From Brachynemurus nebulosus (taxonomy: Eukaryota; Arthropoda; Insecta; Neuroptera; Myrmeleontidae), in contig JAPWDM010000011.1 of assembly GCA_035578155.1 (NCBI GenBank), forward strand, positions 20,560,375 through 20,624,374: DNA of 64,000 nucleotides, written 5' to 3'. Made by a program: the position numbers and the translations under genes. Position 1 is the stretch's first letter. Every line of letters starts with the position of its first letter. Positions 54,839 to 64,000 of this stretch are shown one piece after another. The notes under the pieces were generated by a model that worked only from the letters and a program-made list of their open reading frames with translations, was not told where the DNA came from and made no database searches.

Positions 54839-56405
54839 GGGGGTATTCTACTCTAGAGGCTCGATTTTGAGGTGACTTTACGGGCGTAATAAAAAAAAAC
54901 AACAGCAAACATTTTAGTATCCATTTTTTTACCAGTTTTTTATTGATATTTGAAAAGTATCAAAATTTAAAAAAAATTCAAAATTGAAATCGGTACAGGT
55001 CGGCAAAGTGGGGACTCCAAAAAATAGGATGTCTCCTGGTTGACGTGATTCAAATTCTCCTGGTGATCTCAAACATAAAATTTTTTGTTAATTCTTAATA
55101 AACAAAGATGTAGAATTAGTTGGACGTAGCCGATTTGAAAAAATAAATTTTTTCACAAAATGGCGTTCATTTAAAAAAAAATCATTTTTTCGCCTCCTTT
55201 TTTCAACTTTCGAAATTTTTTAAAAATAGTAATACAAAAATTCCATAAACCCCTACGTCGGACCAATTTTGATAATATTAAGAGGGCAATTCCCTGGAAA
55301 AGGCTCCATAATTGAAAAAAATAAATAATTGTTATTGGTAGTAAAATTACGTTAATATGATGGCAACACTATAGTACTTTAAGTTCCCAAAATTTCAATA
55401 AAATTTTGTTTTTAGTTTTTTAGAAATAGTGTAATTTTCAATGTTTTGTCGTAAGTATAAGCTAATAGTGTATTTTATAGTGGTGTTTTAATTAAATTTT
55501 CACAGCAAGTATTTAGAATTATTGTAATTCTAATTGAATCCTTAACGGGAATAGAATTTATTATAAATTTACAGATTTTGAAAAATCTTAAGAAATTTTG
55601 TATTTTAGGTAATAAATAATAAAAATAAGTACATTTTTGTACCTTTAAAATTATTTTAAAGTTCCTATTTTATGTCCTATAGTGTCAGTTTCTAGGATTT
55701 CATTTAAAAATACTACTTTTTTGCAATTCAAAGTGATGGTAGTGTCAGTCACGAATTATTTTTCGAATAACTACTTTTCTAAAAAAGTAAAGTCTTTCAT
55801 TTTATCATTTTCCAATAATTTGTTTCATATAGGTACTTCGGTTAAATATACAATTTAAAATTATAACGTCTGTACAGAGGAAGATTTTCGAAGTTTAAAA
55901 ACACTCTCGAAAGCGACTTCCTTTTGCATGTAGTGTCAGTCACATTTACATTTTATTAAATAAATCATATTTCACAACTTTATTTGTGCACACTTTTTAT
56001 TACAGAGGGATAATTGGGGTATCAACTATAAAACCATGCTAAAATTGAAACTGTAAACATAGTGATATTCGTAATATAAGGCAAAATAAAACGTAAATTG
56101 TGTCAAATGTAGAGTCAGTCACATCTGGAATTGCCCAAGAAGGTCTGTACCAAATTTCAAGTAAATCGGTGCATTAGAACTTCAGATATCATGTCAACCG
56201 TATCGAAAAAAGTAGTGTCGAGTAATTTCTATTAAAAATTTGAATTTAACACTGAAGATACAGAGTACACAGAGAAAAGATAACCATAACTCCAAAAATA
56301 ATTCGAATTTCCATAAATCCTTTTAGAGGCTTATTCTTAAAGGTCTGAATTTTGAAAATATGAAAAAAAGTAGATTTTTTCGAATTTCTAGACTAGAATA
56401 CTGCC
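54839..56405. mobile_element. TTAA-flanked TIR element, 1567 bp, with GTAGTGTCAGTCAC iterons
   Basis: TTAA (54835-54838) then GGGGGTATTCTACTCTAGA. Right end TCTAGACTAGAATACTGCC then TTAA (56406-56409). The ends are inverted over about 18 bases. A 14-bp motif GTAGTGTCAGTCAC occurs at 55739 and 55930, with variants at 55678 and 56110. No transposase remnant was recognised. TTAA targeting fits piggyBac or Kolobok; ends starting GG are not piggyBac-like. Confidence 0.8.
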
Positions 56406-56409
56406 TTAA

Positions 56410-57080
56410 TTAACGTCAACGAAATCAAAATTGGTGGAACACTTATTTGAAGATATCTTAAGTATTAGCGATGGAATAAGATCACAAAAAAGTTGGCGAA
56501 AGATCTGTTGTTAACAAAATTATATAAACCACAAAAACACTATTATTTTTATTTATTTATTTTTAAATGTGGGTTAAATTGAATCAAAAGTGGGGTGTGT
56601 CCACAATATGTATGACGTAGATACTGTACGTTCAATTCGGTGCCAGCCATATGTAATAAATTCTTTACATACAGTCTTACTCTATTTAGTATTAGAATGG
56701 CCAAGTTGTGTAAAAAGAGACATCAGCTGTTTTTAATTGCTAGAAGTTTTACTTCTGTGATATTTGACTACTCTTCATCTTGTATTATTTATTGATTAAT
56801 ACCTATAATATGATTAAGGGCAACTGTTACTGGTTGATATTTTTGTTTGTTTTAGACTACTTTCCAGTTATTGAAAGTTATTGACTTATTGTATTTTATT
56901 TTATTTTAGAATTTTTCTTAAAACCTACAATAATGGCAGTTGATCTTCCTTGTTACTGTAGACCTTCCAGTTGATTGCAACATGGTAATCTTGTTCGTTT
57001 ACATACTTACGGTTAAATTTATTGGAAATAGGATTTTGTAAGTAAAATTGAATAATAGGATAATAGTACATTACATACTA
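56410..57080. other. Stretch without recognised gene
   Basis: No supported feature. Confidence 0.35.
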
Positions 57081-57087
57081 TTATTAT

Positions 57088-57770
57088 TAACTTCCCATTG
57101 CAAGTTATTGTAATGGGTCCGATTTTACGAATCGCTAATTTTGACATATCTCCAGGTTTCAAGGTCACTAGAATCCGAATCCATCGTTTTTAGCGTGATG
57201 TCTGTGTGTGCGTTCGTTAGTTCGTTCGTGAATTTTTTTTCGTCTCGCATATCTCGAGAACAAATGATGATATCAACTCCGGACTAATTACATTAGATGC
57301 GTAATCAAAAAATGGAGACCGAATAAAGTTTTCAGCAAATTTGGATTAGCGGTTTGTTTTTTGTGATAAAAAAACGGAATTAATTTTATTAACATAACAT
57401 AGATTATATGGAGTTTTTACCATGTCTTTATTATATAATGGCCTAAGAACCTTCTGTGATGTTAAAGACGCCAGTAAATTATTGCAAAAATTAACAAAAA
57501 AAAAAAAAAAGCAGAAAAAAAAAACTAAACGGAAAAACGAAATAAGAAACTTTTTGTGAGATATTTTTTGTCTCGCATATCTTGAGAACAAATGATGTTA
57601 TCGTTTGTTTGATAAGAGTGGAGCCCCCACGCTTAGGTACAGAAGGGAAGCCCCCGGTGTGGTGCAAGGGGCAAAACCTCTATCGGAGGTCCAGAGGAGG
57701 AGTCCCCTGAATTAAAAAAAAAGTTATTCATTTGCAATAGTCTGTAAGGGCATCCAATGGGAAGTTGACA
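57088..57770. repeat. Dispersed repeat AACTTCCCATTGCAAG with inverted ends
   Basis: Starts TTAACTTCCCATTGCAAGTT and ends CCAATGGGAAGTTGAC, an inverted repeat of about 13 bases. Inside, GTCTCGCATATCTCGAGAAC, then AAATGATGATATC, occurs twice (57242 and 57570). A GC-rich block (57617-57710) with AGCCCCCACGC and GGAGTCCCC motifs lies near the right end. No coding domain recognised. Confidence 0.55.
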
Positions 57771-58105
57771 GTGTGGGTAGACCTGTCCCCCAAATTTTTA
57801 TATTATTGTAATGATAACAAAATAATAGAAAAATTATTCTTAAGAAGAAAATGTACAAATCAACTGTCATAAATGATGTATTTTCTTAGGGTTCCGTACC
57901 AAAATTGGCAAAACGGAACACTTATGGAATCATTTCGGTGTCCGTCGTTCGGTGTTTTGAAATCAAGTATTATATATATGTGTAGTTTATTTCAGAAATA
58001 TTTATTCGTTAGGAAAAATATTTTTTCTACTCCTACTATTAAAAGTAACATTTTGCGCACGGCTAACTATATGTAAAAATTAACAATTGCCCACACAATG
58101 CGGAA

Positions 58106-58133
58106 ATAGCCGTGGGAAATTATTTCCCACGGC
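58106..58133. repeat. Perfect short hairpin GCCGTGGGAAAT/ATTTCCCACGGC
   Basis: Twelve paired bases on each side with a minimal loop. It lies in the dispersed repeat, close to the insertion boundary. Confidence 0.7.
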
Positions 58134-58379
58134 TTAATATAATAAAAAGTAGGCTCTGTCTTTGATTTAACATATAATCTATATAATTAATACTAAAAAT
58201 ATACATATGTAAGTTGATTATTTATTATTGTTTCCATAGTTTCAAAGTATGCTTTTGCAAAAATTTACATCTTATCATTGACATTGTAATTAAAAAAATT
58301 TTTACTACTTATTTAAATTTTATTTTAATTATTTATGTTAAATTTTACGAGAAAAAATGTGCTCGTAGAAAAAGTATAG

Positions 58380-58995
58380 TGTAAAATACGTGGGAAAAGC
58401 TAATTTCTCACGAATATGAGTTTGTTGCGCGAGCCCGCAGGGGTTGTCGATTGTCGATTGCCCACTCAAGCGAATGAGCGCACGAACGTAGTGAGTGCGT
58501 TCAACCTCGTTTTCGTGGGCAATCGACAATTTCCCGCACTTATTGCACAATATACTATCTTATGCGGGAGAAGTACTAACTTGGCGCAGACATTTCTGTA
58601 CGCAAAATAGCTGTTTGCCCACTGTACTCTTTCCGCATACTTTTTTGCGTGCGTAAAGTTTACTTTTCGTACGCAAATTGACAATAAAACACGCAAAATA
58701 TAATTAAAACACACAAAGCCGCCTCTTGATTTTTTATTTAATAAATATTTCATAACTATTTCTATAGAAATTACCAACAAAATAACTTAAACAATATTTA
58801 ACTCAAAAAATAGACAATCACTCAAAAATATTTTTTTAAAAAGGAAAAAGAATAGTAATAATAATAGGAAAAAGTACTTATGTGAAATTCCTAATAAGAA
58901 ATAGTATATGCAACTCGTGCAGGATTGTCGATTGCCCACTCGAGCGAATGAGTGCTCTCGTGAGCAATCGACAATTTCCCGTACTTATTGCATAA
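58380..58995 (-). repeat. Dispersed repeat, long copy of the 4315-4775 family
   Basis: Minus-strand orientation. Palindromic modules (GCGGGAAATTGTCGATTGCC ... GGCAATCGACAAT) lie at both ends, at about 58430-58560 and 58915-58990. They are in the same orientation as each other, so they act as direct repeats. The middle carries an open frame similar to that in the 4.6-kb copy (58466-58780, minus). No known domain. Confidence 0.75.
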
Positions 58996-59780
58996 TATAC
59001 TATTTTTCAAATCCATAAAAACAACTGTTGGTACGGAACACTCTTTGCGCAAGTACAACTTGCACCTGATGACTTATTAATAACAAGTTGTTACTTTAAG
59101 TGTAAACATTTGTTGCTTTTGAGGTTTGAACAAAAAATTAAATTATCAGTGATTTTTCCAAACACCATTTGACGAACTGTAGGTGTAAAGTAGTACCCTT
59201 CAATAATAGAAGGTCATGAATTTATGTTTATCTTAACTAATTTTCTTCTTATTTATGTACATAGTTCGGATGACCTTGATCATATATTGTTTAACTCATC
59301 TTTACAATAGACACAATACATTGTATATTAAGTCAGATGTAAAATTAAAGTGTACTTACGGGTACGTGTATGTAAAATATTTATATACATTCATACATAC
59401 ATACATACATTCTTAACAGCGACAAATAAAACAGCACTGAACTTTCTAATGTTATACGGACTTTGAACTCACATTATACATACATATGTAATATGTGTTA
59501 TGTTAACTATAAATACCAATTAAATATAATGTGTGCTACGTATGTACATATATTTAAAATATGCGACGCAAATCTTTTTTTGAGCTAAACATTTTCAAAA
59601 GTGCCACTAAAATTTACATTTTCAACTAGTTGACCCAGCAAACTTGTCCTTTCTTTTATTAACCATCGTCTTGACAAAACAACTTTAGGTATTGTATGAA
59701 TATGATCGCGATGGATCAAATCGTTCAACTGTTAACGGTCACTAACAGACGCACTAGTGATTATATACTTATATAAAGAT

Positions 59781-60757
59781 AGGGGAAGATCGCCCAAAGC
59801 TGGTACCCCTCTTAAAGCGGGTAAGCGCTTGTATATCGTTATATCGAATGTTTTTTTCAGGTCGTGTGTATACCGAGATTAACCGAATATCAACCAATGT
59901 CAATCAGTTGCACTTGAACGCTTGTGTCGTTTAATGTCATAGTTAAGCTTCATCAAATTTTTTTGTTGGTTTTGTTAAAAGTTTTGGGAATAAATATTCT
60001 GTGACTAGTCACAAACCTTTTTATTTGCAATCTTTTTGGTATGACCGCATTATATTATCATCATTTGACTTTTAATGTAGAAAAAGGTAGACATGTATCG
60101 GCTTTCATTTTGAAATTATTCTAATTTAACAAAATTAAGTCTTTTTGGGCAAAGTGGGTAGGGGCAAAACGGGTAGACAAAACAGAAGCATTTTAATGGA
60201 AAAAACTGTTGGTAGGGGAAAAAAATTAAAAAATCTCCTTTTTATGACGGAATGAAGGAAAAGGCTTAAAACTACTATTCCTACCTTGTTTGTGGTGATT
60301 TTGATGTGGAACCACCTGAAGTAATATACTCCAATATGGAGATTGTAAAGGAAGTTATTAATTTATTGAACTATTATAAATTTATTAATTTTGTCTTTTT
60401 TCATTTTTTTTTACTTAATTTTTACTATTATTAAGTTCTATATAACTAGTAATGAAGTATTTTCTAGTAATGTTTTTATTAAAAAAATAATAACAATATT
60501 GAAATACATAATGTACTTAGCCGCTTTGCCCAAAGGGGGTTACCTGCTTTAGAATACCTATACGGGCAAAGCGGGTTTTTGCAGAGGTTTTGTATTTTCT
60601 TTATTAATATAAAAATTTCTTAAGCGAAGTTTCATATTAAAGTTCGATAGCTATTCTATCCGATAATATAAAAAAGATCTGCTTATTGAAGTCCAAATTA
60701 AGCCACTTTTTGGGGCGTTCAGTCTTAGCTTACCCACTTTGGGTTACCTTCCCCTAT
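59781..60757. mobile_element. TAGGGGAAG TIR element with CAAAGCGGGTA motifs
   Basis: Left end TAGGGGAAGATCGCCCAAAG and right end CTTTGGGTTACCTTCCCCTA are inverted over about 20 bases. The motif GCAAAGYGGGTA and variants recur inside (about 59815, 60148, 60165, 60530, 60570). No coding remnant. Related in its outer bases to 49938-51300. Confidence 0.7.
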
Positions 60758-61514
60758 TAAAGTCACTATCAGAAACAGGATATACAAGCATCCTTTTTCC
60801 TTCATATATGGTTGCAGATATTCGTGTTCGCATCCGCAAATACGAAGCGTCTGTATCAGTTTATTACACCTGCAACTGTATTGTATCCGTATTTGTATTC
60901 GCATTAGTTTAATGCGGATGCAGTGCACATCCAGATTTTTCAGAAACTTGATTTTGTCTTTGTGTGAATCAAGAGAATATTCATAAATTTTTCATTATTT
61001 ACGAGATTGTTACACGTTGATTGATAAAGAATGGTGGAGGCGCTAGAAACCTCCAAACGTATAATCCACATACATAATTCCACATCGTTTTCAACATTAA
61101 ATTGAAAACTTCAGTAAATTTGTGGTAAAAAGAAAAATTGTAAAATCATGTAAAATCATTTTTAATGCGCTGTTTCATAACTTTGCTTTTATAAATTATT
61201 AATGAAATCGATAAGGAAAAAATGTGTTGTTTATCATTTGGATAACTTTTTTTTTTATCTAAGTATGTATTTATATACTACTAAAAGATTTTTATACAAT
61301 CAACTTTTGATAAATTTTAAAGTACCTACATGCTCTTTATTATCATAATATAAGAATAATCTGAATCTTATTATTGTAATAATTTATTAATTATTCAATT
61401 GGATTGATGTAGCTGATAAAGTCTTTTTAAGTTCACACTTATTTAGTATAGTATCGGATTTATAAAAATCATTTTTGAAAAAAATTGTAGAATTTAAAAT
61501 ACTATACAAATTAG

Positions 61515-61690
61515 GGATGCTAGGGATATATTTTTAATAAAAAGGCGGAAATTGTACTCCAAAAAGTGAACCTGAAACACGAATTAACGAAAATCTATCA
61601 AAAGAAAATACATGCAACAAAAACTTGCTTCGATTTAAACTCAGTTTTCCAATGGCGGTCGTTTGTTATTATCCAAAAGTTTGCGTCTAC
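61515..61690 (-). repeat. Fragment of the GGATATCCGTAACCG element (see 42131-42530)
   Basis: The reverse complement of 61555-61690 matches 42235-42390. The terminal AGGGATGCTAGGGATATAT is decayed. Confidence 0.6.
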
Positions 61691-61764
61691 GTAAACTTTT
61701 GATCGTAAATATCTCGTAAACAGTGCGTCGTAGCGAAAAAATAACGAAATTTTTGAAGGCTTAA

Positions 61765-62635
61765 GCGAAGCAAGTTATGGGTATTCCGAACATATTGAGA
61801 CTGTCAAAACCTACTTTTCGTTATCGAAAATTATCGATACCACGTAACTTATCATCGATTGGTTATAACTGGTTTCTTTAGACTCTGTTAGCTCCATTGA
61901 TTTATTCACCAATAGCATATTTTCGAAAAAATTAGTTTTCGATATTTTTCGTAACTTTACGAAAAGTATTGAAAACTAATTTTTTCGAAAATATTCTACA
62001 GTCGGACTCATGTATTTTCAACTCATGTATTTTCAACACCATCTATTTTCAACTGATTTTACTCACGTATTTTCAAGTTTTTGGTCCCCACTTCTCACGC
62101 AATACTTTAATACAGAAAAATAACTGTCAGATTAACCGATCGACCACTAGTGGTTTTATCCTATAATCCTACAATATATGATTTTATTTCATTTGCAATT
62201 CCTAAAAAAAATGATTTTACTATAAGTTTATTACACTTTTTTCATGTTTGACTTTTTTGTTTATCATAATATGTTACTTGACATTCTGTCATTTTAAGGT
62301 TATTCACTGGAGAAGTACACGTGACTACTGTTATTGTGTAAAGATTTACGCGGGCTTTTTGTGATTGGTTCTATGTCTGTCAAGTGGTTCTATGATTGCC
62401 ACGGAGTGAGGATGAAGGAGAAGTTGAAAATACATGAGCGGATTAGTCCCGACAGGTTGAAAATACATGAGTTTGACTGTATTGGTAACCAAATCAGAGG
62501 GACTAATAGAGCTTAAATTAAACAATTATAACCAATTTATGATAAGTAGTCCGTTATCGATAATTTTCGATAACGAAAAGTAGGTTTTAACAGTCGCAAT
62601 ATGTTTGGAATACCCACAACTTGTAAATTAAACGG
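61765..62635. repeat. Fold-back repeat: inverted arms 61765-61905 and 62490-62635
   Basis: The arms share GGGTATTCCGAACATATTG (left) and its complement, CCTACTTTTCGTTATCGAAA and ATTGGTTATAACTG-type blocks. The spacer holds a mariner-like MITE and a further small palindrome (TTTTCGAAAATA/ATTAGTTTTCGA near 61925-61990). Confidence 0.75.
61999..62479. mobile_element. mariner/pogo-like MITE, 481 bp, TA duplication
   Basis: TA (61997-61998) then CAGTCGGACTCATGTATTTT. Right end AAAATACATGAGTTTGACTG then TA (62480-62481). CATGTATTTTCAAC units are repeated near both ends (three to four on the left, two on the right, inverted). It sits within the spacer of the fold-back repeat. Confidence 0.85.
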
Positions 62636-62639
62636 AATG

Positions 62640-63640
62640 TTTTTTTATATTTTTTTATTTTCACACTTGTAATAAAAACTGCCTATCTTTTGGTGGTCTC
62701 GAACTACACGGTTTCAAAGAACACGGAACCAATTAATCGTGTTCTTCGGGGGATTGCTGTATAATAATATAAAATTGTACGTCTAACGTTATTCCATTTG
62801 TTAATAACGTTAGTCCAAGTTTAGATAATTTCACCTATACCAAGCTATGTAATTCCACAATGTATTTTAATCATGACCTTGCTATTATGATAATAATTAA
62901 AAACGTACTAAATCTTGTCTCAAAGATATGTTAAGAACCTCAGAGTATACCACTGTGACCAATGAGCTATTTGTTCATTTATCGGTGCTTCAAATATGGT
63001 CCAACTATGGTTTTAAAAATTGTACAAGTATCAGTGTCGTATCTATCAGTTGTATTTATGTACAGCAAATTATAAAATTAAAGTATTTATTTCACGAGTC
63101 GCACCGTTGTGCAATTGAGGCTTGCCGAGTTGGACAATTGGACGAGTGAGAGAAACATCTATTTTGCATGTGTTGCGTACAACATTTTTTGCAATACTGA
63201 ATCAAAATGAAAAGATTAATGGAAAAAATTATCTCAAATTATTAAAAGTTTGACAACTTTTTTTTTTTTTTTATAAAATATTTAAATATTTCATTTTAGC
63301 GAATTTCCAGAATGGAATTCAACTATTTTTTCTACAAGCAGAGTTGCGCTCTGTGTAGAAAGCGAAAAACGTGTATTGTCGAGGAGTGTAGTGTATTGTC
63401 GAAAAATAGTACTTTGTCGCTCGCTCAACGTATATTTAATTACAAATCGGGTAGGCGTTTATATTTTCTATGGCAACAAATAAACAGATTCTAAATTTAT
63501 TATTATTTTTGTCGTGATCAAGTGAAATATTAATTTTATTAAATTTCAAAATAACTACAAAATATTAATTAAAAATAATAAATAACTATAATTAATAAAT
63601 AATAAGAATAAACAATTTAAAAAAAAATTATACATACTTA
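62640..63640. other. Stretch without recognised gene
   Basis: Short open frames (62928-63149, 63312-63494) show no known domain. A pogo-like end may lie at 62700-62760 (GGTCTCGAACTACACGGTTT). Nothing firm. Confidence 0.35.
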
Positions 63641-63645
63641 TATGA

Positions 63646-63720
63646 TGGAAATATGCAGTAGTGATAGTGATTTCTCGAGTACACCTTCAGATATTTCTGA
63701 AGCTACAAAAATTGTAACAT
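63646..63720 (+). CDS. Tentative first coding exon (Ser/Asp-rich N-terminus)
   Basis: ATG GAA ATA TGC begins a frame reading MEICSSDSDFSSTPSDISEA, then TKIVTL, just before a donor-like AAA|GTAAAT. Its codons look more balanced than the surroundings and the acidic serine-rich start is typical of many nuclear proteins. No continuation was found before the window ends and no family is recognised, so it may be chance. Confidence 0.2.
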
Positions 63721-63821
63721 TAAAGTAAATATTAACGTCCATTATTATTTTTTCAAGTATCTATTAAATAAAAAATACATTTTATAAGATTATAGAAAAA
63801 ATTTTGTGTGTAATTCGGACA

Positions 63822-63925
63822 CAAAATGACATTGCCGCCCACATGAGAATAACGCGCTCTGCCTGGCGATGTCGCGCGTCAACATTCTCAATCGAGCGGC
63901 AGTGTACCATTTTGCGCTCTAAATA
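63822..63925. repeat. GC-rich fold-back sequence
   Basis: ACAAAATGACATTGCCGCCC, then ACATGAGAATAACGCGC, pairs with GCGCGTCAACATTCTCAATC, then GAGCGGCAGTGTACCATTTT. About 32 of 40 positions can pair, with a short loop around CTGCCTGGCGATG. It is markedly more GC-rich than its surroundings. MITE remnant or structured RNA; undecided. Confidence 0.6.
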
Positions 63926-64000
63926 ACTATTGCAAATAAGGGTTTGCTGTTGTATTGCAACTTGTAAAAAAATATAACGTAGATATAACGAAGAAAGAAA

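Larger units (their letters stand above)
57887..59085 (+). repeat. AGGGTTCCGTA-type dispersed repeat split by an inserted repeat
   Basis: Head AGGGTTCCGTACCAAAATTG, then CGGTGTCCGTCG (57887-57955). Tail GGTACGGAACACTCTTTGCG, then AAGTACAACTTGCACCTGATG (59017-59075). The family usually runs as one unit of a few hundred bases, so the roughly 0.9 kb between head and tail is an insertion that includes the repeat 58380-58995. Confidence 0.6.

Noticed and set aside
58466..58780. 104-codon minus-strand frame similar to a frame at 4.57-4.78 kb
   Set aside because: Conserved only because both lie in the same dispersed repeat; no domain, and the 4.6-kb copy lacks the matching C-terminal part. Kept as a repeat, with the coding question noted as a check.
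59395..59412. CATACATACATACATACAT as a CRISPR-like or regulatory array
   Set aside because: It is a short tetranucleotide microsatellite; there is no spacer structure and the sequence is eukaryotic.

Overview
The window looks like AT-rich nuclear DNA from an insect. Only two ordinary protein-coding genes can be supported. Both are split by short GT-AG introns and lie on the + strand in the first 12 kb. The first (2167-4060) encodes a mitochondrial ADP/ATP carrier in four coding exons, 298 aa. The second (9150-12045) encodes a LIN-7/Veli scaffold protein (L27 + PDZ) in three coding exons, 197 aa. The insect assignment rests on the two proteins and on dispersed repeats of types common in insect genomes, several of them well known from Lepidoptera (heads such as AGGGTTCCGTAC and ACTAGC..CCGCGGCTTCGCCCGCG). 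The order is not proven.

Layout. 1-1.5 kb: a perfect 407-bp direct repeat cut by the window edge. 2.0-4.2 kb: the ADP/ATP carrier gene, with a 243-bp hAT-like MITE in intron 3. 4.3-9.1 kb: dispersed repeats and interleaved inverted repeats running up to the lin-7 promoter. 9.15-12.1 kb: lin-7, with a decayed hAT relic in intron 2. 12.1-18 kb: mostly featureless AT-rich DNA, a possible TATA/Inr promoter with a non-coding first exon (16012-16547), and a TTAA-flanked MITE. 18-64 kb: a transposon graveyard, strongly nested, with no convincing host coding exon. The one tentative exception is a short candidate first exon near 63.64 kb.

Mobile elements supported by coding remnants, or by terminal inverted repeats plus target-site duplications: a 5'-truncated Dong/R4-type non-LTR element with restriction-like endonuclease lying between two AAT microsatellite tracts (27375-29580); a Penelope-like element remnant with GIY-YIG domain and a downstream hammerhead-ribozyme motif (43840-44970, minus strand); a Merlin-type element with about 390-bp terminal inverted repeats and an 8-bp target duplication (38807-40105); two nested piggyBac-like elements, one keeping the cysteine-rich tail of its transposase (33545-38082 and 36199-37155); several hAT MITEs with 8-bp duplications; Harbinger-like MITEs with TTA duplications; pogo/mariner-like MITEs; and TTAA-flanked elements.

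The most interesting signals are the hammerhead-ribozyme motif in the Penelope-like element, two further families of ribozyme-like sequence arranged as inverted pairs (23.5/25.2 kb and 31.8 kb), iterated motifs inside two TIR elements, and several nested insertions whose empty sites can be read from a second copy within the same window. All calls come from reading the sequence by eye; no database search or folding was run.
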